Shown: positions 38,334 to 47,260 of the stretch, piece by piece
How positions within the stretch are numbered: the stretch's first letter is position 1
Layout of the letters: each line of letters begins with the position of its first letter
DNA from: Superficieibacter sp. 1612_C1
Lineage (GTDB): Bacteria; Pseudomonadota; Gammaproteobacteria; Enterobacterales; Enterobacteriaceae
DNA length: 64,000 bases
Direction of reading: 5' to 3'
Assembly (NCBI RefSeq): GCF_015234305.1
Contig: NZ_JADGMI010000002.1
Span: 744,001 to 808,000 of the forward strand
Translations under genes and position numbers: made by a program
The notes under the pieces: model-generated
What the model was told of the DNA's origin: nothing
The model's input: the letters and a program-made list of their open reading frames with translations, nothing else
Database searches by the model: none

Positions 38334-38360
38334 GTATCGGCGGCTGGCGGCAGAACTTCA
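38334..38360 (-). promoter_or_regulatory. FliA (sigma-28) promoter of ycgR
   Basis: On the minus strand TGAAGTTC, an 11-base spacer, then GCCGATAC closely fits the sigma-28 consensus TAAAGTTT-N11-GCCGATAA, about 35 bp before the ycgR GTG. ycgR is a known FliA-dependent flagellar-regulon gene. Confidence 0.8.
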
Positions 38361-38496
38361 TAGCAGCGATTTATTTTTTTGCCAGTGAGAAAAATTTTCT
38401 CCTTCGCCGCACTTTTATCAGGATCTACCTATACTTGAAACGTTAGCGCAGGGAAACAACACCTGCATTTTGTGTGACTTACAGGAGGATGGACTA

Positions 38497-38748
38497 ATGG
38501 GTATTATTGCCTGGATCGTATTTGGACTTATCGCAGGTATTATTGCCAAACTGATCATGCCGGGACGCGATGGTGGTGGTTTCTTCCTCACCTGTATCCT
38601 CGGGATTATTGGTGCGGTGGTCGGTGGCTGGCTGAGTACGCTGTTTGGTATTGGTGGCCCGGTAAGCGGCTTTAACCTGGGTAGCTTTATGGTCGCGGTG
38701 GTGGGTGCCATTGTGGTCCTGGCTATCTTCCGTATGGTACGCCGATAA
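38497..38748 (+). CDS. ymgE: GlsB/YeaQ/YmgE-family membrane protein
   Basis: An 83-residue, three-helix inner-membrane protein of the transglycosylase-associated/GlsB family: GIIAWIVFGLIAGIIAKLIMPG, then FFLTCILGIIGAVVGGWLSTLFGIG and SFMVAVVGAIVVLAIFRMVRR. ACAGGAGGAT gives a strong ribosome site for ATG 38497. Members are stress-induced in enterobacteria; the biochemical role is unknown. It is followed by a shared hairpin. Confidence 0.92.
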   Translation: MGIIAWIVFGLIAGIIAKLIMPGRDGGGFFLTCILGIIGAVVGGWLSTLFGIGGPVSGFNLGSFMVAVVGAIVVLAIFRMVRR

Positions 38749-38765
38749 CCTGCATTGCCGTTTTC

Positions 38766-38789
38766 GCCGGGCAGCTTCTGCTGCCCGGC
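38766..38789. terminator. Hairpin between ymgE and the siderophore receptor
   Basis: GCCGGGCAGC / GCTGCCCGGC, a 10-bp stem with loop TTCT, between convergent genes. No long T-run on either side. Confidence 0.65.
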
Positions 38790-38796
38790 ACATTCA

Positions 38797-40914
38797 TCAA
38801 AAGTCGTAACCTACCGTCGCAATCACGCTACGTTCCGCTCCCACATAGCAGTTTCCCGTACCATAACAGCCCGCAACATAGTCACGATCGGTCAGGTTGT
38901 TAGCGTTGACCTGGACAAACGCCCCTTTCAGGGATGGCGTCCATGCGCCCAGATCGGCTCGCACCGACGCATCCAGCAGGGTCGTTGATGGCAGACGCTC
39001 GGTATTCTGATCGTCGGCCCACTGCTTACCGATATAACGCACGCCGGTGCCGACACTGATCCCGCCCGCAAACTGATAGTGCGCCCAGAACGAGGCCATC
39101 TGATCCGGCGTCAGCTGCGGCATATTCCCGTCGTTGCCGTCGAGTGAGTCCTGGAAGCGCAGACGGTTCCAGGTGTACGACGCAATGGTGCTCAGCTCAG
39201 GGGTGAGTTGATTACGTGCTTCCAGCTCCACGCCCTGCGAATGCACCTTACCGGCCGGAATAAAGGTCGCGGTGGCGATGTTAATATCGCGGGTTGCCAC
39301 ATCTTTCTGCGTTAAATCATAAATCGCCACGCTATACAGATCGGACGTACCCGGCGGCTGGAACTTCAGACCGGCTTCATACTGCTCGGCGGTCGTGGGT
39401 TTGAGCAGCGTACCGTCGGCACCCGCCAGCGTTGCCGGGGTGATGGCTTCGCTATAGCTGATATACGGTGATAAACCGTTTTCGAAGGCATAAAGCAGTG
39501 ATGCGCGCGTGCTGACATGATCGTCCGAGCGACGGCTTTTGGTGCCGTTGCTGTCGCTGATCTGCTCAGACACGATGCGGTCGAAGCGCCCGGATAAGTC
39601 AAGATGCCAGCGGTTCCACACCATCTCATCCTGTAGATACGCCCCGGTCTGATAGTAACGGCGGTTGTTATAGTCGCTGTAGGTAATGGTGTGTCCGGTT
39701 TGCGGCGTATAGCCGGTATACGGGTTCAGCGCGGCGGCGTCGCCAGCGCCGGTCCACAAATCATTGCGGAAGCGGTGATATTCTCCGCCGAGGACGACGG
39801 TGTGTGCCACCTCACCGGTGGTGAAATCAGCCTGAACACGGTTGTCGGTAGACCAGGCGTCCAGCGATCCGCGCGAGCCACTGTAACCGCGCGCCAGATT
39901 GTCTGTACCGTCGATCCAGCCGACCTGGTAGACCTGATCCAGCGAGACGTTGGAGTGGGTGTAGCTGCCGCTGGAATGCACCGACCAGATATCATCAAAC
40001 TGGTGGTCAAACTCCATGCTGTAAATCTGCTCGCGGCGCTTATAGCCATCGCCCGGATCGCCTTCATTGGTGCTGTTCGACAGTTTGCGACCGTTGTGCG
40101 CGTAGCGCGTACCGTCCAGCGGCAGCGAGCCGTGATAGCCGGCGGACGGATCTTTTTGCAGATACGCACGCAGCAGCAGGCTGGTGTCGGTGTCCGGCTG
40201 CCACAGCAGGGAAGGCGAGATGGCATAACGCTCTTCGCGAGTATGGTCGTACTGGGTATCGCTGGTGCGGGTCATGCCGATAATGCGGTATGCCCACTGG
40301 TCGTTGATGGCATCGGTATAATCAAACGCGCCGCCTTTGGTATTCTGCGTGCCTCCGCTCAGGCGGAAATGGCCCTCTGACGTAAACTGCGGGCGCTTAG
40401 AGGTCAAATTCACCAGCCCGCCCGGCACGCTCTGGCCATACAGCGCCGACGACGGGCCTTTCACCACATCCACGCGCTCAATAAACCACGGGTCGATCTG
40501 AATCACGTTATGGCTGCCGCCGTCGCTCATCAGGCGCATGCCGTCGAGGAACAGGTTATCCACGTCGCCGCCGTGGAAGCCGCGCAGTGATACGGTATCA
40601 AAGCGGGTCGCGCCGCCGCTAAAATTGGAGTACACCCCCGGCGTATAATTGAGTGCCTGACTGATGGTATTGGCACCTTGATCGTCCATCTGCTGACGCG
40701 TGACCACCGAGACCGACTGAGCGGTGGTAATCAGCGGTTCATCCGTTTTAGTGGAGCCGCGCGAGGTTTTCGCGGTGTAGCCTTTGGTTGGCGCAACGGC
40801 AGACTCAACGGGAGCGGCGGTCACCACCACCGTTTCTTCCGCCAGCGCAAGAGGGGGCAGCGCCAGCGCCAGGGCGCAGGCCAGCGTGGAGCGTTTAGCA
40901 ATCAATCGGGTCAT
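38797..40914 (-). CDS. foxA: TonB-dependent ferrioxamine-type siderophore receptor (FoxA-like)
   Basis: A 705-residue outer-membrane receptor. Signal peptide to ALPPLALAEE, TonB box ETVVVTAA, plug domain (PLITTAQSVSVVTRQQMDDQG, LNYTPGV, GPSSALYGQSVPGG), then a 22-strand barrel ending in the typical aromatic residue (VIATVGYDF). Long stretches follow Yersinia FoxA, notably RGFHGGDV, WFIERVDVVKGPSSALYGQ and YIGKQWADD, so ferrioxamine is the likely ligand. ATG 40914 is chosen over an upstream in-frame start that would include the Fur box. It occupies the E. coli ycgY position. Confidence 0.85.
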   Translation of the reverse strand: MTRLIAKRSTLACALALALPPLALAEETVVVTAAPVESAVAPTKGYTAKTSRGSTKTDEPLITTAQSVSVVTRQQMDDQGANTISQALNYTPGVYSNFSGGATRFDTVSLRGFHGGDVDNLFLDGMRLMSDGGSHNVIQIDPWFIERVDVVKGPSSALYGQSVPGGLVNLTSKRPQFTSEGHFRLSGGTQNTKGGAFDYTDAINDQWAYRIIGMTRTSDTQYDHTREERYAISPSLLWQPDTDTSLLLRAYLQKDPSAGYHGSLPLDGTRYAHNGRKLSNSTNEGDPGDGYKRREQIYSMEFDHQFDDIWSVHSSGSYTHSNVSLDQVYQVGWIDGTDNLARGYSGSRGSLDAWSTDNRVQADFTTGEVAHTVVLGGEYHRFRNDLWTGAGDAAALNPYTGYTPQTGHTITYSDYNNRRYYQTGAYLQDEMVWNRWHLDLSGRFDRIVSEQISDSNGTKSRRSDDHVSTRASLLYAFENGLSPYISYSEAITPATLAGADGTLLKPTTAEQYEAGLKFQPPGTSDLYSVAIYDLTQKDVATRDINIATATFIPAGKVHSQGVELEARNQLTPELSTIASYTWNRLRFQDSLDGNDGNMPQLTPDQMASFWAHYQFAGGISVGTGVRYIGKQWADDQNTERLPSTTLLDASVRADLGAWTPSLKGAFVQVNANNLTDRDYVAGCYGTGNCYVGAERSVIATVGYDF

Positions 40915-40953
40915 CGCACATTCCGGGGTTGTGTAAAATCGTAACAATGGAAT

Positions 40954-40972
40954 GCGAATTATTATTGTTATC
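40954..40972 (-). promoter_or_regulatory. Fur box upstream of foxA-like gene
   Basis: GATAACAATAATAATTCGC on the minus strand agrees with the 19-bp Fur consensus GATAATGATAATCATTATC at 14 positions, 40 bp before the receptor start. Predicts iron repression. Confidence 0.75.
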
Positions 40973-41074
40973 GTTTCTGTATTCAAGCGTTTTAGGCGCA
41001 GAAAGCCTTGCCAAATCAAGGGATTCAGCATTAAGTCGGTATCAGAAAAGGAAATTTAATGACGCAAGAGAGGA

Positions 41075-41098
41075 CCCACTACCAGAACAGGTAGTGGG
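41075..41098 (-). terminator. Stem-loop after treA
   Basis: CCCACTACC / GGTAGTGGG, a 9-bp stem with a 6-base loop, 10 bp beyond the treA stop; no marked U-tract. Confidence 0.6.
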
Positions 41099-41107
41099 CC
41101 AGAGCGA

Positions 41108-42787
41108 TTACTGCGCCTGTTTTTGGGTCAGTGCATCGTCATTTGCCGCCTGAGGACGAGAGGAAGGTACGTTGTCGCAGGGTTTTTCTTTTGGACAGAC
41201 CAGGTCGAGCATTTTCAGCGTTACGCCGTTAGTCCAGCCGAAGCCATCCTGAAGCGGATACTCGCCACCGCCACCGCCAGTACCCGTGGAGCTGACATCA
41301 TATTTTTCCACCAGCTTCTTCTCCCTGTCGTAAGTGTGCTGAACGTTGGTCAGGAAGCGCCAGGTGACATCCATCGCCACTTTTTCATGACCGTAATTTT
41401 GCAGACCTTCGGTCGCAACCCACTGGAGCGGGGCCCAGCCGTTCGGCGCATCCCACTGCTGTCCGGTATTGACGGTGGTGGTGGTAATACCGCCGGGTTT
41501 CAGCAACTGTGATGCGGTGGCGGTGGCAACTTTATCCGCCCGATCGTTCGCCGCCGCATTCACGTACAGCGGGAAGAGGGCGGCGGCAGTAAGCTGATTA
41601 CGCACCTTCTTCGTTTTCAGATCGTAATCGGCGTACCAGCCCTCTTTATCGTTCCACAGGTAAGTTTCCATCGCCCGCTGGCGCGCGCTGGCCTCGGCGT
41701 CATACTGACTGGCTTTGGCGCTATCGCCGGCGGCTTTACTGGCACGGGCCAGTACTTTCTCCATCTTGAACATCAGCGAGTTCAAATCCACCGGCACGAT
41801 GCTGGTGGTGCGCAGGGTGCCGAGCTTATTCGGATCGTCCATCCAGCGGGAGCTGAAGTCCCAGCCGGAAGCCGCCCCGGCACGCAGATCGCGATAAACC
41901 TCGGTCGCCGGACGATTCGGCGTATTTTTCGCGGTGGTCACATCGTCGAGCCACGATTCAGTACGCGGCGCGTCGCGCTCATCCCAGTAGCGATTGAGCA
42001 CTGCGCCATCGTCCAGCTTAACCACCCGTTTATTGCTTTGCCCGGCGGCCAGCGAATCCGCGCCTTCCATCCAGTAGTTGTGCTCTTTTTCCAGCTGCGG
42101 CAGATACTGTTTTAACACCTCATCGCCTTTGTGATCGGCCAGCAACTCCACCATAAACGCAAAGAACGGCGGCTGCGAGCGGCTGAGATAGTAGCTGCGG
42201 TTGCCGTTCGGAATATGGCCGAAGTTGTCAATTTCATAAGCGAAGTTGGCGATCATATCCTCGATTTTATCCCAGTGACCGCTCTCTGCCAGACCCAGCA
42301 TGGTGAAGTAGCTGTCCCAGTAATAGACCTCGCGGAAGCGCCCGCCGGGGACCACATAGGATTTGGGCAGCGGTAGCAGGGAATCCCACTTGCTCGCGCG
42401 ATCGGTGGTGCGGGTCAGCACTGGCCACAGGTCGTCGATATGTGCGCGCAGACTCTGGCCCGCAGGCGGCACGTACTTGTCGCCTTCGCCCGGCAGCGTA
42501 AAGTTCACGTCTACAAAGTGGCGCAGATCAAAACCTTTCTGGCTGCGCTGCATCCGGTAATCGGCGAGGATCATCAGCGGATCGCCTTTCGGTATCGCAT
42601 CGGCAAAGGTCTTCTGATCGGGGAACAGTTTGGCGCTCTGCACATCGGTAAAAAGCGGGCCGAGCAGGATATCTGGCGGTTGTTTGACCGCATCATCCGC
42701 CAGTGCGGATCCGGCAGCGAACAGCAGCGTGCCGAGGGCAATGTTCAGCGCCAGCACAGAAGGGCGGCGCGTAGCAGGTATTGTCAT
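41108..42787 (-). CDS. treA: Periplasmic trehalase
   Basis: A 559-residue GH37 enzyme with a signal peptide ([19 protein letters not shown]). Trehalase signatures are visible: [20 protein letters not shown] near the N-terminus and [19 protein letters not shown] near the C-terminus, with catalytic Asp in SGWDFSSRW and Glu in [18 protein letters not shown]. It splits trehalose to glucose outside the membrane under osmotic stress. Slightly shorter than E. coli TreA (565). It is the last gene in E. coli order. Confidence 0.96.
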   Translation of the reverse strand: MTIPATRRPSVLALNIALGTLLFAAGSALADDAVKQPPDILLGPLFTDVQSAKLFPDQKTFADAIPKGDPLMILADYRMQRSQKGFDLRHFVDVNFTLPGEGDKYVPPAGQSLRAHIDDLWPVLTRTTDRASKWDSLLPLPKSYVVPGGRFREVYYWDSYFTMLGLAESGHWDKIEDMIANFAYEIDNFGHIPNGNRSYYLSRSQPPFFAFMVELLADHKGDEVLKQYLPQLEKEHNYWMEGADSLAAGQSNKRVVKLDDGAVLNRYWDERDAPRTESWLDDVTTAKNTPNRPATEVYRDLRAGAASGWDFSSRWMDDPNKLGTLRTTSIVPVDLNSLMFKMEKVLARASKAAGDSAKASQYDAEASARQRAMETYLWNDKEGWYADYDLKTKKVRNQLTAAALFPLYVNAAANDRADKVATATASQLLKPGGITTTTVNTGQQWDAPNGWAPLQWVATEGLQNYGHEKVAMDVTWRFLTNVQHTYDREKKLVEKYDVSSTGTGGGGGEYPLQDGFGWTNGVTLKMLDLVCPKEKPCDNVPSSRPQAANDDALTQKQAQ

Positions 42788-42885
42788 CGATTATTCTCCT
42801 TAGGCCAGGCGATCAGCGGATCCGCTGCAATCAACCATCTGAAAACCTTAGACGAATATCGGACAATACGGGCGACGAATGTGGC

Positions 42886-42922
42886 ATTTTGCGGCGCAGC
42901 AGACATTTTCGCGCCGCAAAAT
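42886..42922. terminator. 12-bp inverted repeat between treA and the ABC operon
   Basis: ATTTTGCGGCGC (42886-42897) and GCGCCGCAAAAT (42911-42922) are exact complements around a 13-base loop. It lies just past the end of the left ABC operon and upstream of treA. Its arms end in A/T runs, so it can act as a terminator in both directions. Confidence 0.65.
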
Positions 42923-42933
42923 AGCGCTAAAAA

Positions 42934-43731
42934 CTATTCGCCACCTGGCATTTTGCGTCGCCGGTGACGTACCGTCGCGCCACTCTCCCAGAATACGACC
43001 CGCTGCTGAAGCCAGCGCACCGTCTGTGCGCCGCATAAGCCAATCAGTGCCAGCAATACGACGCCAGCAAACATGGTCGACAGACTCATACTGACCGAGC
43101 TTGAGGCGATCAGATAGCCGAGCCCGCTCTGTGCCGACAAAAATTCCGCCACCACCGCCCCGATTAACGCCAGCGCCACACCAATCTGTAGCCCGGCAAA
43201 AATCTCTCCCGCCGCTGAGGGAAGCTTAACGTGAAACAGCAGATAAATGCGCGACGCCGAAAACGCGCGGCAGGCATCCAGCAGGTCGACATCGGCACGA
43301 CGAATGCCGTTCACGGTATTGACAAACAGCGGAAAGAAACAGACTAGCGTTACCAGCACGATTTTCGACAGCATGCCAAAGCCGAACCACACCAGAATGA
43401 TCGGCCCCAGCGCCACTTTTGGGGTGGCCTGAAGGGCAATCAGCAGCGGATAAACAAATTGCTCAAAGGTGCGGGACTCCGCCAGCGTCACGCCAAGCAC
43501 AATTGCCAGCAGGCTGCCGATCACATAGCCGCTCAGCGTTTCACCCAGCGTGGTGGCGATATGCGGCCACAGGCTACCGTCGCGAAAGCCATTAAGCAGC
43601 GCCTGCCAGACCGCCGCCGGAGAGGGCAACAAATAATCCGGAATGGCGAAAAAACGCACGCAGCCATCCCAGATCAGCAGCAATACGACGAGGCTAATAA
43701 CAGGATACAGCAGCGGCAGAAATCTACGCAT
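42934..43731 (-). CDS. ABC transporter permease, nitrate/sulfonate/taurine type (left operon)
   Basis: A 265-residue SsuC/TauC-like inner-membrane permease with about six helices. The EAA loop is DLLDACRAFSASRIYLLFHVKLPSAAGEIFAGLQIGVALALIGAVVAEF. ATG 43731 overlaps the end of the ATPase gene by 8 bp; an upstream in-frame start inside that gene is rejected. Last gene of the operon SBP-BAAT-ATPase-permease. Substrate unknown; the family moves sulfonates, nitrate, bicarbonate, pyrimidine precursors and others. Confidence 0.9.
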   Translation of the reverse strand: MRRFLPLLYPVISLVVLLLIWDGCVRFFAIPDYLLPSPAAVWQALLNGFRDGSLWPHIATTLGETLSGYVIGSLLAIVLGVTLAESRTFEQFVYPLLIALQATPKVALGPIILVWFGFGMLSKIVLVTLVCFFPLFVNTVNGIRRADVDLLDACRAFSASRIYLLFHVKLPSAAGEIFAGLQIGVALALIGAVVAEFLSAQSGLGYLIASSSVSMSLSTMFAGVVLLALIGLCGAQTVRWLQQRVVFWESGATVRHRRRKMPGGE

Positions 43732-44482
43732 GGGTAAAATACCTCCGTAAATGCTGGCACAGGGCCATAAATTGCGGATCGGCCAGCGTTTCAAGGGTTC
43801 GTGGGCGCGCCAGCGGAACGGTCAGTTCCTCAACGATGCGTCCAGGGCGTGGCGACATCACCAGCACCCGGTCGGCGAGAAATACCGCCTCCTGAATGCT
43901 GTGAGTAATGAACAGCACGGATTTACGTTGCTGCCCCCAGATGCGCTGTAGCTCCAGCGTTAGCGCCTCCCGCGAGAGCGCATCCAGCGCGGCAAAAGGT
44001 TCATCCATCAATAAAAGCTGCGGATCGTGTAGCAGCATTCGGGCTATGCCCACCCGCTGCTGCATCCCGCCCGACAACTCAAAAGGGTAATCCCCTGCAA
44101 ACTCGGCCAGCCCCACCAGATCGAGCAGCTGGCGGGCGCGGACTTTCGCCGGTTTGAGTGGCATTCCCAGCGTGCGTGCAGGAAGAAGAATGTTATCCAG
44201 CACGCTTTTCCACGGCAGCAGGTTAGGTTTCTGAAACACCACACCCGCATCGCGGCCTGGACCGTTAACGGGCTGTGAGGCCAGTAACACCTCGCCACGG
44301 GTGGCGTTTATCAGCCCGGCGGCAAGCTTAAGCACGGTGGATTTCCCACAGCCGGAAGGCCCCAGCAACGCAACAAACTCCCCATCGCCCACCTGTAAAT
44401 CCACACCATTAAGAGCATCGATTTCACCCCGCCGGGTCGCATAGGTCAGGCCGACCCCGCGCAGTTCGAGGGCGGCACTCAT
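43724..44482 (-). CDS. ABC transporter ATPase, nitrate/sulfonate/taurine type (left operon)
   Basis: A 252-residue SsuB/TauB-like ATPase: Walker A GPSGCGKSTVLKL, Q-loop VVFQKPNLLPWKSVLDN, signature LSGGMQQRVGIARM, Walker B LLLMDEPFAALDALS and H-loop FITHSIQEAVFLADR. The ATG overlaps the stop of the BAAT gene by 4 bp (ATGA), implying coupled translation. Confidence 0.93.
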   Translation of the reverse strand: MSAALELRGVGLTYATRRGEIDALNGVDLQVGDGEFVALLGPSGCGKSTVLKLAAGLINATRGEVLLASQPVNGPGRDAGVVFQKPNLLPWKSVLDNILLPARTLGMPLKPAKVRARQLLDLVGLAEFAGDYPFELSGGMQQRVGIARMLLHDPQLLLMDEPFAALDALSREALTLELQRIWGQQRKSVLFITHSIQEAVFLADRVLVMSPRPGRIVEELTVPLARPRTLETLADPQFMALCQHLRRYFTHA

Positions 44483-45786
44483 GTTTCCTCCCGATGGGCA
44501 GCGACGGCGTCAGCGAGAAAGTCGAGTACCTGCGCCCAGCTTTGGCGATTAGCACGGGCATTAGCGACCGGCGTTCCGCCACCGTCAATGACCACGCCGG
44601 CGACCGGATGGACCCTGGCAATTTCGGTAGTGGGAACAAAAGGAAAACCGATGGCATGCCCGCTACGATCGTTTTGCTGATGTATTACCGGCCAGCGATG
44701 CTGGCGCGCGGTCAGCTCTGCGTTAATCCGTTGGCAGTAAACGTCAGAGGGCCAGAAGCCATCGTCCGTGCCGGAGATCAGCAGTACCGGCCCGGCAATA
44801 CGCTCCACCGGAATACGCGCCGCTGCCAGACTGTGCGCATCCCGTTCGACATTAACAAACGCCGGGGCCTGGCGAATATGTACGCCAGGCTGTGCGGGGT
44901 GATCGAAGGCGTGCCAGTCGGCATGTGGGTTATCCTGCCAGATATTGCGCAGCGGCTGACCGCGCCACGTCCAGGCAGTGGCATCACGAGGTTCATCCGG
45001 GCGGCCCGCCCGCAGCGTGCCGTGGATCACCGCACTGGGGACGTAGCCAATCACCGCAGAAATGCGATCCGGGAAGGTGGCTCCCAGTAGCAGCGCCAGT
45101 TCACCGCCGCGCGAATGTCCGGCCACAGCGATAAAGCCACGACGGGGGTGCAGCGTTTCATAGGCCCAGTCCAGCGCGGTGGCGAAATATTCCAGCGGCG
45201 TGGCGGAAATAGTCTCCGGCCGACCGGGGGCCTTAAAATATGCCAGCGCAAAACCGAGATAGCCGTGAGCCGCCAGCAGCGCCGCCCGCTGCTCGGGCGT
45301 TCCCCCTCCGGAACCGTTTAACACGATCACCAGCGGGTGAGGGCCGTCGCCTGAGGGAATAAACAGCGTACCGGAGAGCCCGTTAGCACGCACTTCGCGG
45401 CGGATGACGCCCGCCGCCAGAAATCGCTGGATGATGACTGTATTCGCCGTCTGTCCTGCGGCGTCAGTGATGGTCAGCGTAACGTGTCGTGGCTGAAGAG
45501 TATCACTGAAGGTCGGGTCCACCGGTGGCGTGATCCGGCGCAGCGCCCAGATCGGTGCCATCGGCTCGCTTTCCGCCCAGTCGCCCTCCAGCGGCAGCGC
45601 AGTATCAGGATCCAGGGTGCCGTCTTCCCCCACCAAAAAGGCGGCGCTACTCTGCCAGCGGCTACCGTCAGGATGGTCCAGCGACGCCGTCAGGCGGGCG
45701 AGGCCCGGGGTTAACTGGTGGGCATGAAAACGACGCGGCTGGTCTATTAACCCGTCGATTACATCAACCTTAATGACCGGGCTCAC
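44479..45786 (-). CDS. BAAT/acyl-CoA thioester hydrolase family alpha/beta hydrolase
   Basis: A 435-residue protein. The N-terminal beta-sandwich (residues 10-125) is of the acyl-CoA:amino-acid N-acyltransferase/thioesterase type; the C-terminal alpha/beta hydrolase has a catalytic Ser in VAGHSRGGELALLLG, Asp in ISGTDDGFWPS and His in RSGHAIGFPFVP. Mammalian BAAT uses Cys to conjugate bile acids to glycine or taurine; Ser members act as thioesterases. It overlaps its neighbours by 4 bp on both sides, so it must serve the compound imported by this ABC system. No signal peptide. Confidence 0.85.
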   Translation of the reverse strand: MSPVIKVDVIDGLIDQPRRFHAHQLTPGLARLTASLDHPDGSRWQSSAAFLVGEDGTLDPDTALPLEGDWAESEPMAPIWALRRITPPVDPTFSDTLQPRHVTLTITDAAGQTANTVIIQRFLAAGVIRREVRANGLSGTLFIPSGDGPHPLVIVLNGSGGGTPEQRAALLAAHGYLGFALAYFKAPGRPETISATPLEYFATALDWAYETLHPRRGFIAVAGHSRGGELALLLGATFPDRISAVIGYVPSAVIHGTLRAGRPDEPRDATAWTWRGQPLRNIWQDNPHADWHAFDHPAQPGVHIRQAPAFVNVERDAHSLAAARIPVERIAGPVLLISGTDDGFWPSDVYCQRINAELTARQHRWPVIHQQNDRSGHAIGFPFVPTTEIARVHPVAGVVIDGGGTPVANARANRQSWAQVLDFLADAVAAHREET

Positions 45787-46847
45787 CTGGCTGCCTCCGC
45801 CCTGGCACGCAGGGCTTGTTTATCAAAATCGTCAAATGCCGGGACAAAGTCATTAGAGAAAATTTTCTCGACCGGCACCTCAGCGCTGGGGAATTCTCCC
45901 GCCTTTGCCATTGCTGCGATGGCATTGCGGATCACCGCCAGATCGTACTCGCCGGGCTGACGGCGGGTACCGTCCGCGCGGTAGAGCGTGCGCTGGAGGC
46001 GGTTAGTGAGCAGCGTTTTGGCTTCGGTAAAGCCTTTGCCGTCGGCATCCGCTGGTTTGCTTTCCGGATGCTGTCGCCAGAAGGCGCGCACGCAGTAACC
46101 GGGGTTAATTTCGCAGACGTACTGCGCCTCGGTGTAAGCACGGCCAAAACGGCGGATCAGGTCGGGATGTTCTTTGAAAGTATCCTGATGGGCGATAAAA
46201 CCATTACCCGGCGCTTCCTGGAACACATCAGGGTAGGGGATGCGGCGAATTTTGGTGCCGGTGAGTTCAAAGATATCGCCCCAGCTATTGTTGTAATTCA
46301 GGGCGTCAACCTGATGACTGCGTAAGGCCTGGAAGCCAGAACCCAGCACGCCGACGGCGACGAATTGCACGTTTTTGCCGGGTTCCAGCCCGGCTACTCG
46401 CAGCGCTGCACGACTGCCAGGCAAAGTGCCCCAGGTGAGGGCACCTACGCCGATGGTTTTTCCTTTTAAATCGGTCAGCGTTTTAACTGGCGAGTCGGCC
46501 AGTACGGTATATTCCATCGTCTGAGCGGGCGTTCCGTTATAAAAATAGCGCAGCGGCAACGGATTTTTGCCATTGAAATAGCTGGAGATAACGGGCTCTG
46601 CCACTGGATAGCCAAACGTCACGCGTTTACTGGCAACCTGTGGCAGCAGCGCGCCCGCCCCCTGAAAAACCAGTACCTTGACGGCGAGATTCTGCTCTTT
46701 AAACAGTCCCAACTCTTCCGCAGCCGCATAAGGTGCGCCATCGTGAACAGCAGGAGGAATGGCTAAGGCCACCGTCACGTCATCCGGCGTCTGTGCGTGT
46801 GCGACGCCGATAACACCGACAGTAAGTAACAACGAGGTTAAGCGCAT
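45783..46847 (-). CDS. ABC substrate-binding protein, NMT1/SsuA-like (left operon)
   Basis: A 354-residue periplasmic binding protein: signal peptide RLTSLLLTVGVIGVAHAQ, then the NMT1/SsuA fold (PYAAAEELGLFKEQNLAVKVLVFQGAGALLPQVASKRVTFGYP, and DLKGKTIGVGALTWGTLPGSRAAL). Two extra cysteines (YVCEINPGYCVRAFW) may form a disulfide. ATG 46847 follows AAGGA; an upstream frame extension is rejected because the signal peptide starts here. First gene of the operon; the ligand cannot be read from sequence. Confidence 0.88.
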   Translation of the reverse strand: MRLTSLLLTVGVIGVAHAQTPDDVTVALAIPPAVHDGAPYAAAEELGLFKEQNLAVKVLVFQGAGALLPQVASKRVTFGYPVAEPVISSYFNGKNPLPLRYFYNGTPAQTMEYTVLADSPVKTLTDLKGKTIGVGALTWGTLPGSRAALRVAGLEPGKNVQFVAVGVLGSGFQALRSHQVDALNYNNSWGDIFELTGTKIRRIPYPDVFQEAPGNGFIAHQDTFKEHPDLIRRFGRAYTEAQYVCEINPGYCVRAFWRQHPESKPADADGKGFTEAKTLLTNRLQRTLYRADGTRRQPGEYDLAVIRNAIAAMAKAGEFPSAEVPVEKIFSNDFVPAFDDFDKQALRARAEAAR

Positions 46848-47260
46848 GGTAAATCCTTGACCGTGTGAAAACGGCCAGGTTAGAGCATGCCTGTCTTCAG
46901 CAGAACGAACATTTCTCGCTATTGATATGAGCAAAATGTGTCAACTGAGCTGCTTACCCCATAACCGTCTTTTGGCGCATCTTTTACCGTGAAACCACAC
47001 GATCAATGATTCGCCGCCCCTCTCGCTGCAACCCTGCGTCAATGCTGGACGGATGCATTATTGAGCCGACGTTTCAGTCTGTAGTGAACCCCTCTCACCA
47101 GGATAGTGAGCATCCCAGAACAGACAAATTTGCGCATTCGATTGCTGTTTTTGTTATTAGAATTCCGCGCGAAACCGATCCTAGAATGGCCCCACTAAGA
47201 ACATCAACGTCAGGCGGTGGGATGCCCACAGATGCCACGTGATCCGCTGAGAGGGAAGGA
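46848..47260. promoter_or_regulatory. Shared 413-bp control region between two divergent ABC operons
   Basis: No gene is credible here: the two frames of 73-78 codons on opposite strands lack ribosome sites and family features. It must hold both promoters. A direct repeat GATGCCCACAGATGCCAC lies at 47221-47238, 22 bp before the GntR start, and is a candidate operator. No textbook FCD-GntR palindrome was found. Confidence 0.5.

Noticed and set aside
42886-42922. Inverted repeat considered as an insertion-sequence end
   Set aside because: It is a single hairpin with no partner copy or transposase; a terminator between operons explains it better.
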